64,000 nt of DNA from Selenomonadales bacterium 4137-cl (GCA_032334055.1 JAUOZS010000001.1:1090501-1154500), one strand, 5' to 3'. Shown: positions 17,391 through 27,252, counted from the first letter of the stretch. Made by a program: numbers and translations. The notes: generated from the sequence alone by a model not told the origin.

Positions 17391-20015
17391 ATGCCCGGTA
17401 AGTTTGTGATAATCGACGGCAGCAGCCTGGTGCACCGGGCGTTTTACGCGCTGCCGCTGCTGGCTACGGCGGCCGGACAGTATACGAACGCGGCGTACGG
17501 GTTCACGACGATGCTGGTGAAGCTGCTGGCGGACGTGAAGCCGGACGCGGTGGCGGTGGCGTTCGACAAGGGCCGGGTGACGTTCAGGAACGAGCAGTAC
17601 GCCGAGTACAAGGCCCAGCGCAAGGCGACGCCGACCGAGCTGGCCGAGCAGTTCCCGCTGGTGCGCGAGCTGCTGGCGGCGATGGGGATCGCGGTGCTGG
17701 AGGAGGCGGGCTTCGAGGCGGACGATATCATCGGCACGCTGGCCTGCCGGGCGGCGACGGGCGGCTATGAGGTCATCATCGTGACCGGCGACCGCGACGC
17801 GTTGCAGTTGATCGGCCCGGCGACGAAGGTGATGCTGACCCGCAAGGGGATTTCGGAGATGGCGCTGTTTGACCACGAGGCGCTGTACGCCCAGTACGGG
17901 GTGACGCCAGAGCAGGTCGTCGACCTGAAGGGCCTGATGGGGGACACGTCGGATAATATCCCCGGGGTGCCGGGGGTGGGCGAGAAGACGGCCACGAAGC
18001 TGATCGCGGAGTTCGGGTCGGTGGAGAATGTGCTGGCGAATATCGACAAGGTACCGGGGGCGAAGCTGCAGGAGAAGCTGCGCGATAACGCCGAGCTGGC
18101 GGTGCTGTCGAAGAAGCTGGCGACGATCGAGTGCAATATGCCGCTGCCGGACGCGCCTGAGGATTATACGCCGGCTCCCGATGCGGCGAAGGTGCGGGAG
18201 CTGTTTACGAAGTTCGAGTTCAAGAGCCTGCTGGCGAAGCTTGACACGATAATCCCCGGGGCCGGACCGGCGCAGGCAGCGGCACCCGCCGCGCCGCCGG
18301 CGGCCCAGGTGGCGGACAAGCCGTCGATGGTTGCGGAGCTTGTGGCCGCCGTCCGCCGCGAGGGGCTGCTGCGCTGCCACGCGGTGACGAGCGGCCAGGT
18401 GCCGGCGGTGGCGTTCGCGGGCTTGGGCGTGGCCGCGGGGGACCGCGCGGTTTTCGTGCCGGCGGGAACGGAGGGCTGGGACGAGGTGCTGGCCCTGTTG
18501 GCCGACGGAAATGTGGGCAAGATAACGTATGACGGCAAGACACTGACGAGCGCCTGCCTGGCGGCCGGGAAGCCGCTGGCGGGGCTGGCGTTCGACGTTT
18601 TTCTGGCCGCGTACCTCCTTGATCCGACGGCGAGCGATTACCCGCTGACGGGGCTGTCGGAGCGGTACCTGGGGAAGGCGGCCGCCTGGCCGGAGAAGGA
18701 GTGGCGCAGCCACCCCGACTACGCGGCCTGGGCGGCTACGGCGGCGGGAGAGCTTAAGCCGGTGCTGGACGGGCTGCTTAAGGAGACGGCCGCGGACAGG
18801 CTGTATTACGATATCGAGCTGCCGCTGGTGGAGGTGCTGGCGGTGATGGAGCAGACCGGCATCAGGGTGGATACGGACGGTCTGGCGACGATGGCGGGCG
18901 AGATCGGCCGCAAGGTGGACAGCCTGCTGGCCGATATCTACCGGATCGCCGGCGAGGAGTTCAACGTGAATTCGACCAAGCAGCTCGGCGTTATTTTGTT
19001 CGAGAAGCTGAAGCTGCCAGTGCAGAAGAAGACGAAGACGGGGTATTCGACCGACGCCGAGGTGTTGGAGAAGCTGGCCGGCGAGCACCCGCTGATCGAT
19101 AAGCTGCTGGAGTACCGGATATTGACGAAGCTGAAGTCCACTTATCTGGACGGGATGGCGGCGCTGGTGAATCCGGCGAGCGGCCGGGTGCACACGAGCT
19201 TCAACCAGACGGTGACGGCGACGGGCCGCCTGTCGAGCTCCGACCCCAATCTGCAGAATATCCCGGTGCGTACCGACGCGGGCCGCAAGATCCGCGAACT
19301 GTTCGTGCCGGATGCGGGCTATGACGTGCTGCTGTCAGCCGATTATTCGCAGATCGAGCTGAGGATTCTTGCCCATATGTCGGGCGACGCCGGGCTTATC
19401 GAGGCTTTCAGGGTCGGCAAGGATATCCATACGGCGACGGCGGCCGAGGTGTTCGGGGTGAGCGAGGCCGAGGTGACGCCGCTGATGCGTTCGCGGGCCA
19501 AGGCGGTGAATTTCGGCATCGTTTACGGCATCAGCGATTACGGCCTGTCGCAGGGGCTGGGCGTAAGCCGCAAGGAGGCGGGCGAGTATATCGACAGTTA
19601 TTTCGCCCGTTATCCGGGGGTGAAGCGCTATATCGACGCGATGATAGAGGATGCCCGCGAGAAGGGATATGTGACGACGCTGTTCGGGCGGCGACGCTAT
19701 CTGCCGGAGATCCACAGCACGAATTTCAACCAGCGGTCGTTCGCCGAGCGGACAGCGATGAACACGCCCATCCAGGGAACGGCGGCGGATGTGATCAAGA
19801 AGGCGATGGTGGAGGTTTCCGGCCGCCTGAGGGATGCCGCCATGAAGAGTCGCGTGCTGCTGCAGGTCCACGACGAGCTGGTGCTTGAGGTGGCGTCGGC
19901 GGAGCGGGATAAGGTGGCGGAAATCGTCCGCGAGGCGATGGAGGGCACGGTGGACTTGTCGGTGCCGTTGACGACCGACGTCAAGTACGGGAAAAACTGG
20001 GCGGAAGCCAAGTAG
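17391..20015 (+). CDS. polA: DNA polymerase I
   Basis: Repair and Okazaki-fragment polymerase, 874 aa. The 5'-nuclease domain (about 1-290) shows VAFDKGRVTFR, FEADDIIGTLA and LMGDTSDNIPGVPGVGEKTA. The middle domain (about 310-480) lacks the DxE proofreading residues, so 3'-5' exonuclease activity is probably absent, as in many Firmicutes. Polymerase motifs A (DYSQIELRILAHMSGD), B (RSRAKAVNFGIVYG) and C (LLQVHDELVLE) are intact. It is the first gene of a polA-mutM-coaE run with gaps of about 13 bp. Confidence 0.97.
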   Translation: MPGKFVIIDGSSLVHRAFYALPLLATAAGQYTNAAYGFTTMLVKLLADVKPDAVAVAFDKGRVTFRNEQYAEYKAQRKATPTELAEQFPLVRELLAAMGIAVLEEAGFEADDIIGTLACRAATGGYEVIIVTGDRDALQLIGPATKVMLTRKGISEMALFDHEALYAQYGVTPEQVVDLKGLMGDTSDNIPGVPGVGEKTATKLIAEFGSVENVLANIDKVPGAKLQEKLRDNAELAVLSKKLATIECNMPLPDAPEDYTPAPDAAKVRELFTKFEFKSLLAKLDTIIPGAGPAQAAAPAAPPAAQVADKPSMVAELVAAVRREGLLRCHAVTSGQVPAVAFAGLGVAAGDRAVFVPAGTEGWDEVLALLADGNVGKITYDGKTLTSACLAAGKPLAGLAFDVFLAAYLLDPTASDYPLTGLSERYLGKAAAWPEKEWRSHPDYAAWAATAAGELKPVLDGLLKETAADRLYYDIELPLVEVLAVMEQTGIRVDTDGLATMAGEIGRKVDSLLADIYRIAGEEFNVNSTKQLGVILFEKLKLPVQKKTKTGYSTDAEVLEKLAGEHPLIDKLLEYRILTKLKSTYLDGMAALVNPASGRVHTSFNQTVTATGRLSSSDPNLQNIPVRTDAGRKIRELFVPDAGYDVLLSADYSQIELRILAHMSGDAGLIEAFRVGKDIHTATAAEVFGVSEAEVTPLMRSRAKAVNFGIVYGISDYGLSQGLGVSRKEAGEYIDSYFARYPGVKRYIDAMIEDAREKGYVTTLFGRRRYLPEIHSTNFNQRSFAERTAMNTPIQGTAADVIKKAMVEVSGRLRDAAMKSRVLLQVHDELVLEVASAERDKVAEIVREAMEGTVDLSVPLTTDVKYGKNWAEAK

Positions 20016-20028
20016 ACGGAGGATTTAT

Positions 20029-20853
20029 ATGCCGGAGATGCCGGAGGTCGAGACTATACGCCGCACGCTGACGGATAAGGTGACGGGGCGACTGATCGCT
20101 GATGTGAAGCTGCTGCTGCCGCGGCTGGTGAAGTGGCCGTCCCCGGAGGAGTTCCGGGCGGCGGTGACGGGTTCGGTCGTCACGCGGCTGGACCGCCGCG
20201 GCAAGTATCTGCTTTTTCATCTGGACAACGATAAGGTGATGGTGGTGCATCTGAGGATGACGGGGCGACTTTATCATGTCGCGCCGGGGGCGCCGCCCGA
20301 CCGTTTCACGCGGGTGGTTTTCACGCTGGACGGCGGCGATGCGCTGCTGTACGCGGACAGCCGCACGCTGGGGACGCTGTATGTTTTGCCGGCGGACGAG
20401 CTGTGGCGCATTTCGGGGCTGGCAACCATGGGGCCCGAGCCGCTGTCGCCGGAGTTTACGCCGGAGTATTTCCGGGAGAGCCTGGCCGGCCGGCGGGTGA
20501 CGATCAAGGGGCTGCTGCTCAATCAGAAGCTGATTGGCGGGCTGGGCAACATTTATGTGGATGAGGCGCTGGCGCTGGCGGGCATTCTACCGGAGCGGCC
20601 GGCGGCCAGCCTGACGGACGAGGAGGCGGCGCGGCTTTACGGGGCTGTGAACGCCGTCATCGCCCAGGGTATCGAGCATGGAGGGACGACTTTCCGCGAT
20701 TACCGCGACGGTGCGGGCCAGAAGGGCAGCAACCAGCATCACCTGAGGGTATACGGGCGGAAGAACGAGGCGTGCAGCGTGTGCGGCACGCCAATCGCCC
20801 GCTCCGAGGTGGCCGGGCGCGGCACGCATTATTGCCCGCATTGCCAGCACTAG
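20029..20853 (+). CDS. mutM: formamidopyrimidine-DNA glycosylase
   Basis: This enzyme excises oxidised purines (8-oxoG, FapyG) and nicks the abasic site. The N-terminal MPEMPEVETIRRTL supplies catalytic Pro2 and Glu3. DRRGKYLLF carries the conserved Lys, and the C-terminal zinc finger (CSVCGTPIARSEVAGRGTHY then CPHC) is complete. The product is 274 aa. GGAGG lies 8 bp before the ATG. It is 13 bp behind polA, which couples two repair enzymes in one operon. Confidence 0.96.
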   Translation: MPEMPEVETIRRTLTDKVTGRLIADVKLLLPRLVKWPSPEEFRAAVTGSVVTRLDRRGKYLLFHLDNDKVMVVHLRMTGRLYHVAPGAPPDRFTRVVFTLDGGDALLYADSRTLGTLYVLPADELWRISGLATMGPEPLSPEFTPEYFRESLAGRRVTIKGLLLNQKLIGGLGNIYVDEALALAGILPERPAASLTDEEAARLYGAVNAVIAQGIEHGGTTFRDYRDGAGQKGSNQHHLRVYGRKNEACSVCGTPIARSEVAGRGTHYCPHCQH

Positions 20854-20865
20854 GAGGAGACGGGA

Positions 20866-21456
20866 GTGCGCGTGATCGGACTGACAGGCGGGATCGCCAG
20901 CGGCAAGAGCACGGTGAGCGGCATGCTGCGCGAGCTGGGGGCGCGGGTGATCGACGCCGACGCTATCGCCCGCGAGGTTGTGGAGCCCGGCCGGCCGGCC
21001 AGAGACGAGATCGTCGCCTGGCTGGGCCGGGATATTCTGCTGGCCGACGGTTCGCTGGACCGCAGGAAGCTCGGCGAGCTGGTGTTTGGCGACAGTAAGG
21101 CGCGGGCCGTCCTGGAGGGCATTACCCATCCGCGGATTACGGCGGCGGCGAAAGAGGCGCTGGCGGCGGCGGAGCGGGAAGGCTGCGCGGCGGCGGTGCT
21201 GGATGTGCCGCTTTTGTATGAGGCCGGCTGGGACGCGTATGTGGACGAGGTTTGGGTGGTGTACGTGGATGCGGCCACTCAGTTAAGACGTCTGATGGAG
21301 CGGGATTCCCTTACGGAGGGGCAGGCGGCGGCTCGTGTCGCCGCCCAGATGAGCCTGGAGGAGAAGGCCCGCAGGGCCGATATCGTTATCGACAACAGCG
21401 GCGCCCCGGAAAGCACCGCCGCGCAGGTGGCGGCGGCCTGGCGCCGGCCGGCGTGA
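20866..21456 (+). CDS. coaE: dephospho-CoA kinase
   Basis: Catalyses the last step of coenzyme A synthesis. A P-loop (LTGGIASGKST) sits at the N-terminus, followed by DADAIAREV and the typical KLGELVFGDSKARAVLEGITHP segment. At 196 aa it is standard length. The GTG start at 20866 follows GAGGAGACGGGA. It is linked to mutM by a 12-bp gap. Confidence 0.95.
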   Translation: MRVIGLTGGIASGKSTVSGMLRELGARVIDADAIAREVVEPGRPARDEIVAWLGRDILLADGSLDRRKLGELVFGDSKARAVLEGITHPRITAAAKEALAAAEREGCAAAVLDVPLLYEAGWDAYVDEVWVVYVDAATQLRRLMERDSLTEGQAAARVAAQMSLEEKARRADIVIDNSGAPESTAAQVAAAWRRPA

Positions 21457-21502
21457 GATAGGCGACATTAATCGGTGGTACTGCACATAGTTTATAAGGA
21501 GC

Positions 21503-22090
21503 ATGGATGACGGAGTGATTGTGTTGCGCAAGACCACCCTGGCCGTGCTGGCGCTGCTCGCCGTGCTGGCGGCGGCGGCCGGCTTTATCGTGTACCAGAG
21601 CGACTGGTTCCAGCGGGAGTATATTTATCCTTTCCCTTACCGGGAAAAGGTGTTTTACTATGCGACCGAGTATGAGGTCGATCCTTTCCTGATTGCGGCC
21701 GTTATCCGCACAGAGAGCAAATTTATCGTCAACGCCCGTTCACCGAAGGGGGCGATGGGACTTATGCAGATGATGCCCGAGACGGGGCAGTGGGTGGCGA
21801 GCCAGGTGGAGCAGGAGGGGTTTTATCCCGGGATGCTCAACAACCCTGATACGAGCATCCGTTTCGGGGCGTGGTATCTGGCGTCGCTGAAGAAGGAGTT
21901 TAAGGAGAACGAGATTCTGGTGCTGGCGGCGTATAACGGCGGCCGCGGCAACGTGAGCCAGTGGATGCGCCAGCTGGGCTGGGATCGCGGTTTCCGCGAC
22001 ATCGACAGGATCCCGTATAAGGAGACGCGGGAGTATGTGAAGAAGGTGCTGGCGGCGAGGGAGCATTACCGCTTGCTATACGGCAGGTAA
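21503..22090 (+). CDS. membrane-anchored lytic transglycosylase (SLT family)
   Basis: A single N-terminal membrane helix (LAVLALLAVLAAAAGFIVY) is followed by an SLT domain. RTESKFIVNARSPKGAMGL carries the catalytic Glu (about residue 74), then LMQMMPETGQW and AAYNGGRGNVSQW follow. It cleaves glycan strands to anhydro-muropeptides. In spore-formers the gene next to coaE is often of this kind. The ATG at 21503 has AAGGAG very close; GTG at 21521 in the same frame is an alternative. No inhibitor gene is adjacent, unlike the effectors at 40-54 kb. Confidence 0.9.
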   Translation: MDDGVIVLRKTTLAVLALLAVLAAAAGFIVYQSDWFQREYIYPFPYREKVFYYATEYEVDPFLIAAVIRTESKFIVNARSPKGAMGLMQMMPETGQWVASQVEQEGFYPGMLNNPDTSIRFGAWYLASLKKEFKENEILVLAAYNGGRGNVSQWMRQLGWDRGFRDIDRIPYKETREYVKKVLAAREHYRLLYGR

Positions 22091-22187
22091 CGGGGGAAGC
22101 GGTTTGTTAGGGTCGTCCGCGGCGGTGTTCCTCGGATGGCCCGCTTGGTGGAGACGATGGGGGAAGTTGTTTGGGGAGGTAGGGTTT

Positions 22188-23837
22188 TTGAGGTACGGGA
22201 GATTAGGGGTTGCGGTATTATTGATATTTGCGCTGCTTGCCGTGGGGTGCGGGCGCGATAAGGCGGGAAAGCCAGGGGCGCCGGAGGCGCCCGCGCCGGC
22301 GAAGATGGTGCCAGGCGGGCAGCTTATTTATGGCAGTCTGTTGGAGCCGAATACGCTTAACCCGCTGCTCTCCGATCTGGTGGCGACCGCCGAGGTGGGC
22401 AGCCTGATTTTCAGCGGCCTGGTGCAGGTGAACGATAAGGGCGAGTGGCAGGCCGATCTGGCGAGCGAGGTGCCGACGCTGCGGAACGGGGGCGTAAGCC
22501 CGGATGGTCTGACGGTGACGTATCGCCTGCGCCCGGGGGTAACCTGGCACGACGGGGCGCCTTTTACGTCCGCGGATGTGAAGTTTACGTGGGAGACGAT
22601 CATGAACCGGCGGGTGAATGTGGTTTCGCGCGACGGCTATGATATGATAAGCGCGGTGGATACTCCGGACGCCAATACGGTGGTGGTGCGGTTCCGGCAG
22701 TATTACGCGCCTTACCTGACGTTGTTCACGACCATTCTTCCCCGGCATCTGCTGGCGAACGCGGAGGATATCGGCAAGGCGTCGTTTAACCGCGGGCCGG
22801 TGGGGACGGGGCCGTTCAGGTTTAAGGAGTGGCGTCTGGCGGAGGCGATCGTGCTGGAGGCCAATCCGGCGTATTTCAAGGGCCGCCCGAATCTGGACAG
22901 CATTGTTTACAAGATCATTCCGGACAGCAATATCATGCTTACCCAGCTTAAGGCGGGCGAGGTCGATATCGTGAGCAACGTGGGCATCGCCAATCTGGAG
23001 CAGGTGAAGGCGGTGGGCGGGGTCCGGGCGGTGATGACGCCGAATATGATCTGGGAGCATCTGGACTTCAATCTGGATAACGCGCTTTTCAAGGATGCGA
23101 GGGTGCGGCGGGCGGTTGCGCTGGCGCTCGACCGGCAGGCGATCGTGAATAGTGTGGTGAAGGGTGCGGCCAGCGTGGCGGTGGGCGATCAGTCGCCGCT
23201 GTCGTGGGCGTATAATCCGGTGCTGAAGCCGCCGGCCCGCGATGTTGGCGCGGCGAGGGAGCTGTTGGAGCAGGCGGGTTTCAAGCCGGGAACGGACGGG
23301 GTTTATGTCAGGGATGGACAGCGCCTGGCTTTCAATCTGGTGACGACGACGGGGAACAAGACGCGGGAGGCGGTGGCCCGCGAGGTGGCGCAGCAGCTTA
23401 AAGAGGCGGGCGTGGAGGCAACCGTTCGGCTGGTGGACGCGCCGGTGTTTTTCGGGGACGTGCTGCGATCCCGCCGTTTCGAGGCGGCGATGTTTGCCTG
23501 GGTGGCGGGGCTCGATCCCGATAACGCCAGTCTGTGGCATTCGCGCAATATCCCGTCGGCGGGCAATAGGTATCAGGGGCAGAATTACGCCGGTTGGCGC
23601 AATCCCGAGGTGGACGGCCTTATCGAACAGGGGGCGCGGCTGGTGGATGTGGAGGCGAGGAGGCAGGCGTATCTCCGTATTCAGGAGCTGATCGCGCAGG
23701 AGGCGCCGGTGATTCCGCTTTATTTCCGTTCGAATGTTGACGCGGTGCGCGATACGGTGGTAAACTATAAACCGAACCCGACCCAGGCGGGCAACCTCTG
23801 GAACGCCCGCGAGTGGGGGTTGACCAAAAAAAGGTAG
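22188..23837 (+). CDS. oligopeptide/nickel-type ABC transporter substrate-binding lipoprotein (SBP_bac_5)
   Basis: TTG at 22188 with GGGGAGG 7 bp upstream gives a proper lipoprotein signal (LLIFALLAVGC, lipobox Cys about residue 21). The upstream in-frame TTG at 22104 would bury it. The 549-residue protein carries family-5 features: LLEPNTLNPLLSDLVATAEV near the N-terminus, RLRPGVTWHDGAPFTSADV, and a C-terminal QELIAQEAPVIPLYF. It delivers peptides or a similar ligand to a permease not encoded here. Confidence 0.88.
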   Translation: MRYGRLGVAVLLIFALLAVGCGRDKAGKPGAPEAPAPAKMVPGGQLIYGSLLEPNTLNPLLSDLVATAEVGSLIFSGLVQVNDKGEWQADLASEVPTLRNGGVSPDGLTVTYRLRPGVTWHDGAPFTSADVKFTWETIMNRRVNVVSRDGYDMISAVDTPDANTVVVRFRQYYAPYLTLFTTILPRHLLANAEDIGKASFNRGPVGTGPFRFKEWRLAEAIVLEANPAYFKGRPNLDSIVYKIIPDSNIMLTQLKAGEVDIVSNVGIANLEQVKAVGGVRAVMTPNMIWEHLDFNLDNALFKDARVRRAVALALDRQAIVNSVVKGAASVAVGDQSPLSWAYNPVLKPPARDVGAARELLEQAGFKPGTDGVYVRDGQRLAFNLVTTTGNKTREAVAREVAQQLKEAGVEATVRLVDAPVFFGDVLRSRRFEAAMFAWVAGLDPDNASLWHSRNIPSAGNRYQGQNYAGWRNPEVDGLIEQGARLVDVEARRQAYLRIQELIAQEAPVIPLYFRSNVDAVRDTVVNYKPNPTQAGNLWNAREWGLTKKR

Positions 23838-23849
23838 TGGACAAGGTAT

Positions 23850-23878
23850 TGACTGAGACTGGGGCTTGTGGTAAGATA
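23850..23878 (+). promoter_or_regulatory. SigA-type promoter of the tRNA-Leu pair
   Basis: TTGACT, a 17-bp spacer and TAAGAT lie 37 bp before the first tRNA, a good housekeeping promoter. Confidence 0.65.
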
Positions 23879-23914
23879 ATTTTGTCGCCAAAAACGGCGG
23901 CACAATGATGATAC

Positions 23915-24000
23915 GCGGTCGTGGCGGAACGGCAGACGCGCTAGCCTCAGGAGCTAGTGGGGGCAACCTCGTGGTGGTTCAAATCCACTCGACCGCACCA
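23915..24000 (+). tRNA. tRNA-Leu (anticodon CAG)
   Basis: An 86-nt class II tRNA with acceptor stem GCGGTCG / CGACCGC and encoded ACCA. The anticodon stem CTAGC / GCTAG encloses CTCAGGA (anticodon CAG). It has a long variable arm and T loop TTCAAAT. Confidence 0.95.
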
Positions 24001-24026
24001 TCAAACCTCAATACCCTCCAAACTAT

Positions 24027-24112
24027 GCGGTAGTGGCGGAACGGCAGACGCACCAGCTTGAGGGGCTGGCGGGGGCAACCTCGTGGTGGTTCAAATCCAC
24101 TCTACCGCACCA
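24027..24112 (+). tRNA. tRNA-Leu (anticodon GAG)
   Basis: An 86-nt class II tRNA nearly identical to the one before it. Acceptor stem GCGGTAG / CTACCGC; anticodon stem CCAGC / GCTGG with loop TTGAGGG (anticodon GAG); CCA is encoded. The two differ mainly in the anticodon stems, so they arose by duplication and read neighbouring CUN codons. Confidence 0.95.
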
Positions 24113-24124
24113 TAAGAAAGACGG

Positions 24125-24156
24125 AACCCGCAGGCGAATGAGCCTGCGGGTTTTTT
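24125..24156 (+). terminator. terminator of the tRNA-Leu operon
   Basis: Stem AACCCGCAGGC / GCCTGCGGGTT with a 6-nt loop and a T6 tail, 13 bp after the second tRNA. Confidence 0.85.
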
Positions 24157-24279
24157 GCGCGTGACAGGGAGGAGATAAATGCCATGTGTGGAATTTTACA
24201 TATATTGTTAGCGGTCCGCGCCGGTGCTATATCAGTAGTTTTCCGGCGGCGGGCGATCAAAAGGGAACGGGGTGTTGTT

Positions 24280-25080
24280 GTGAGAGTTGTTTTTTCACGG
24301 GTGCTGGCCGGCGCGGCGCTGGCGGTTCTGCTGGTTATGGGGAATAATGCGGGGGCCGACGCGGCGCAGGTTACCAGGACGCTGGAGGAGAACACGCGGA
24401 TAACGCCGCCGGGGGTGATTGTGGCCAAGCGGAGCGAGATTCCGATGTTCAAGAAGGGGACGGTCGTTACGCTGAACGAGTACGGCGAGGTGCTGGAGGG
24501 GACTTTGGCGGAAGACATAAGCCTACCGTACGAGACGGGTAAATCCGAGGGGGCCGCCAGGATGTCGTATACGCCGCCGACGTATATGTATGTGCCGATG
24601 TATGTCGATTCGGGGCCGCGCTACCGGATTCTGCCCTTCAAGGGCGATACGCGGGTCGTGTTCAACGACCGGGGCGAGGTTGTTTTCGGGACGATCTCCG
24701 GGGCCGCCCAAAGCATCATGCTGGATTATTCGAATCATATTCTGGTGGCCGACGGCGAGATCAGTTTTCACAAGAACGGGATGCTGGCGAGCTGTACGCT
24801 GAATGATGATAGTTTTCTGCGGCCGGCGGGCTGGCAGCAGTTGTTGAACGATAATTTCAAGGATAACGTTGCCTGTCCGGGGTATGTGGAGTTTAAGGGC
24901 AAGAAGCCGGTGAAGCTGAACGAGAAGGGTGAGGTGCTCTTTGGCACGCTGGACAAGGACACGAAGCTGCCCGGTTATAATAAGTTTGCGACAGGCGTTG
25001 TCGCCAAGCTGCTTTATGAGGCCGGCACGGAGGTGGAGCTGGACGGCAAGGGGGTTGTGGTGAAGGCGACGAAAAAGTGA
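24280..25080 (+). CDS. secreted repeat protein of unknown function
   Basis: GTG at 24280 (GGGAACGGGG upstream) gives a clean signal peptide (LAGAALAVLLVMGNNAGADA). The mature part contains at least three copies of an about 14-residue beta-hairpin motif: VTLNEYGEVLEGTL, VVFNDRGEVVFGTI and VKLNEKGEVLFGTL. Weaker ones occur at EISFHKNGMLASCTL and VELDGKGVVV. The pattern resembles MORN/WG-type repeats and suggests an elongated beta surface protein. It is convergent with the next gene. Confidence 0.65.
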   Translation: MRVVFSRVLAGAALAVLLVMGNNAGADAAQVTRTLEENTRITPPGVIVAKRSEIPMFKKGTVVTLNEYGEVLEGTLAEDISLPYETGKSEGAARMSYTPPTYMYVPMYVDSGPRYRILPFKGDTRVVFNDRGEVVFGTISGAAQSIMLDYSNHILVADGEISFHKNGMLASCTLNDDSFLRPAGWQQLLNDNFKDNVACPGYVEFKGKKPVKLNEKGEVLFGTLDKDTKLPGYNKFATGVVAKLLYEAGTEVELDGKGVVVKATKK

Positions 25081-25101
25081 GCGGGTTGTTATAGCACGGT
25101 A

Positions 25102-25770
25102 TTATTGTTGAGTGAGGAGCGTCGTGAGACGCTGGAATTGGGGGAAGTTGCCGAATACGATCGGGTTTAGGTCGGCGCTGCCGCCGACCGCGGCGGCGGT
25201 GTTGATGCGCCAGCGCGCGTTGTGTCTGTGTCCGTCGGTCGCGTATTGGCACCAGCCGCTTGTTCCCTGCCGGTCGGAGAGGTAGAGCCATTGGTTTTCC
25301 GCTTCGCGGATTTCTTTGCGGTTGGGTGGTAGTTCGACGCCCAGCGCCTCGACGGCGATGATTTCGCCCCGGTGATATACGGCGAGGGCGTCGCCGCCGT
25401 ATATGGATATGTAGCCTACCGTTTCTCCCGGTTGGAGGGTTTTCGTTCCGTCGGGGGAGGATAGGGGTTGCCTGATTGTAACGGGATGCAGACCGGGATG
25501 GGCGATGTAGCAGAGGGCGAGGAGGGTGGCTTCTTTGCCCGGGGGCAGGGTGCCGACGATTCGGCTGGCGGCGTCGCGGTCGGCATGGAGGGCTACTGGC
25601 TGGGCGGGGATGACGGTGTAGCCGGCGCCGGGCGTTTTGTCCGCCAGGAATCCGTTGTAGTACCAGAAGCCGTCGAGGGCGACCGAGGGCGGCATTTCGG
25701 TCGCCGCTGCGCCGCCTCCCAGGGGCAGCAGCAGGATGAGGACGAGCGACAGGATTGTTTTCGTTGACAA
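25102..25770 (-). CDS. secreted protein of unknown function
   Basis: A signal peptide (ILSLVLILLLPLGGGAAA) precedes about 200 residues with repeated short beta segments. The region ALHADRDAASRIVGTLPPGKEATLL looks like a bacterial SH3-type fold. TTG start with AAAGGA 10 bp upstream. Single gene, convergent with 24280-25080. No catalytic motif. Confidence 0.65.
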   Translation of the reverse strand: MSTKTILSLVLILLLPLGGGAAATEMPPSVALDGFWYYNGFLADKTPGAGYTVIPAQPVALHADRDAASRIVGTLPPGKEATLLALCYIAHPGLHPVTIRQPLSSPDGTKTLQPGETVGYISIYGGDALAVYHRGEIIAVEALGVELPPNRKEIREAENQWLYLSDRQGTSGWCQYATDGHRHNARWRINTAAAVGGSADLNPIVFGNFPQFQRLTTLLTQQ

Positions 25771-25820
25771 GTTGGTTCAGTCCTTTCGGCACAGTGTTAG
25801 CAGGAGGAAGGATAAAGACA

Positions 25821-25849
25821 GGTCCCCGTGGGCTCAGGCCCCGGGGACC
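25821..25849 (-). terminator. possible terminator at the end of the GGDEF/HD-GYP gene
   Basis: An inverted repeat GGTCCCCG / CGGGGACC with a 13-nt loop overlaps the stop codon. On the minus strand the tail is CTGTCTTT. Weak candidate. Confidence 0.35.
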
Positions 25850-27252
25850 GTTTTGATTTCCCGCATGCGGCGTGCGTCGGCGACGGCTGGGAGGACGCAG
25901 GAGGCGAGGATGCCGAAGACGGCGACGATGCCGGGGTCGAATTGGGTTTGGGCGTTGCGGCGGATTTCGGCGACGATGGCTGCGGGGGAGAGGGCTTTGC
26001 GGTAGGGACGGTCTTCGGCCATGGCGGCAGCGGCGTCGGCGACGGCGCAGATGCGCGCGAGGAAGGGTATCTGGGTGCCTTTGAGGCCGTAAGGGTAGCC
26101 TTCGCCGTCCCAGCGCTCGTGGTGGTAGAGGATGATTTTGTTGGCGGCGTCGAGGTGGTTGTTGTTTTTGAGGAGATCGTAGCCGAAGGTGGGATGGAGC
26201 TTGACGGCTTCGTATTCTTCGGGGGTCAGTTTGCCGGGCTTGAGCAGGAGGGAGTCGGCTATGGCGAGTTTGCCGATGTCGTGGAGGAGGGTGCCCCAGT
26301 TGAGCTGGAGAAGTTCTTGGTCGGACAGGCCCATGTTTTGGCCGATGGATATGGCGATTTTGTTGACGAGGAGGGAGTGCTGGGCGGTGTCGCTTTCATG
26401 GGTTTCGAGGACTTTGAGGAAGCTCATGAGGGTGGCGACATGGGCGGAGGGGATCTGACGGCGGGAGGCGTTTTCGAGTTCTGTGAGGAACTGGCCGATG
26501 GACTGGTTGGCGAAGGCGATGTCGGCGATGCGGATGATTTTGTCGCCGTCTTTGGTGAAGGAGTGGCCGTCGCTGATGCAGACCTGGTTGCGGCCGGCTT
26601 CTTTGGCGGCGTACATGGCGTTGTCGGCATGGTGGATCAGTTGCTCGGCGGTCATGCCGGACTTGTAGGTGACGATGCCGACGCTGACGGTGATTCGGCC
26701 GCCGGGCTGGCTGTCTTCGCCGGGGAAGCCGTGGGTGGAGACGGCCCGCTGGAGGCGGAAGGCGGCTTCGCGGGCTTCGTCCGGGCCGGCGCCGCGCATG
26801 AGGAGCAGGAATTCTTCGCCGCCGAAACGACCGAGGGTGTCGCGGTTGCCGGTGAGGCGAGCGAGTAGTTCGGCGAGCCGGCTTAGAAGGGCGTCGCCCT
26901 GAATGTGGCCGTATTTGTCGTTGTATTTTTTGAAGTAGTCGATGTCGAACATGAGGAGGGAGAAGGGGGCGCCGCCATCTGCAGCCTGGCTGATCTCGGT
27001 TTCGATCTGGTCCATCATGTAGGCGGTGTTGTAGAGGCGGGTTTTGGCGTCGCGGTTGGCGAGCAGGCGCAGGTCGTCGCAGGAGTGTTCGAGTTCGTCG
27101 ACGACGCCGAAGATTTTCCGCTCGGCGGCGAGGACGATGCCCAGGGGAAAGCGGTAGATGGTGTAGGCGAGGGCGGCGCCGAGGAGGGTGAAGACGCACA
27201 GGGAGAGGAAGGAGGAGAGGAAGAGGTGATCGATGCTTTCGACGATTTCTAG
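25834..27252 (-). pseudogene. C-terminal part of a membrane GGDEF + HD-GYP c-di-GMP enzyme, cut by an IS
   Basis: This downstream fragment carries the second membrane helix (FLSLCVFTLLGAALAYTIY), a GGDEF domain with intact GRFGGEEF, and an HD-GYP domain with LLHDIGKLA and HHERWDGEGYPYGL. It could thus both make and degrade c-di-GMP. The N-terminal sensor half is at 29049-29435. Removing the insertion and one CTAG copy joins VYGTL to EIVES in frame. An internal ATG at 27018 (MMDQIETE) could still give a soluble enzyme without the sensor. Confidence 0.85.

Noticed and set aside
25828..26868. Plus-strand 346-aa frame rich in Val, Gly, Glu
   Set aside because: Antisense shadow of the GGDEF/HD-GYP gene, which has clear catalytic motifs.
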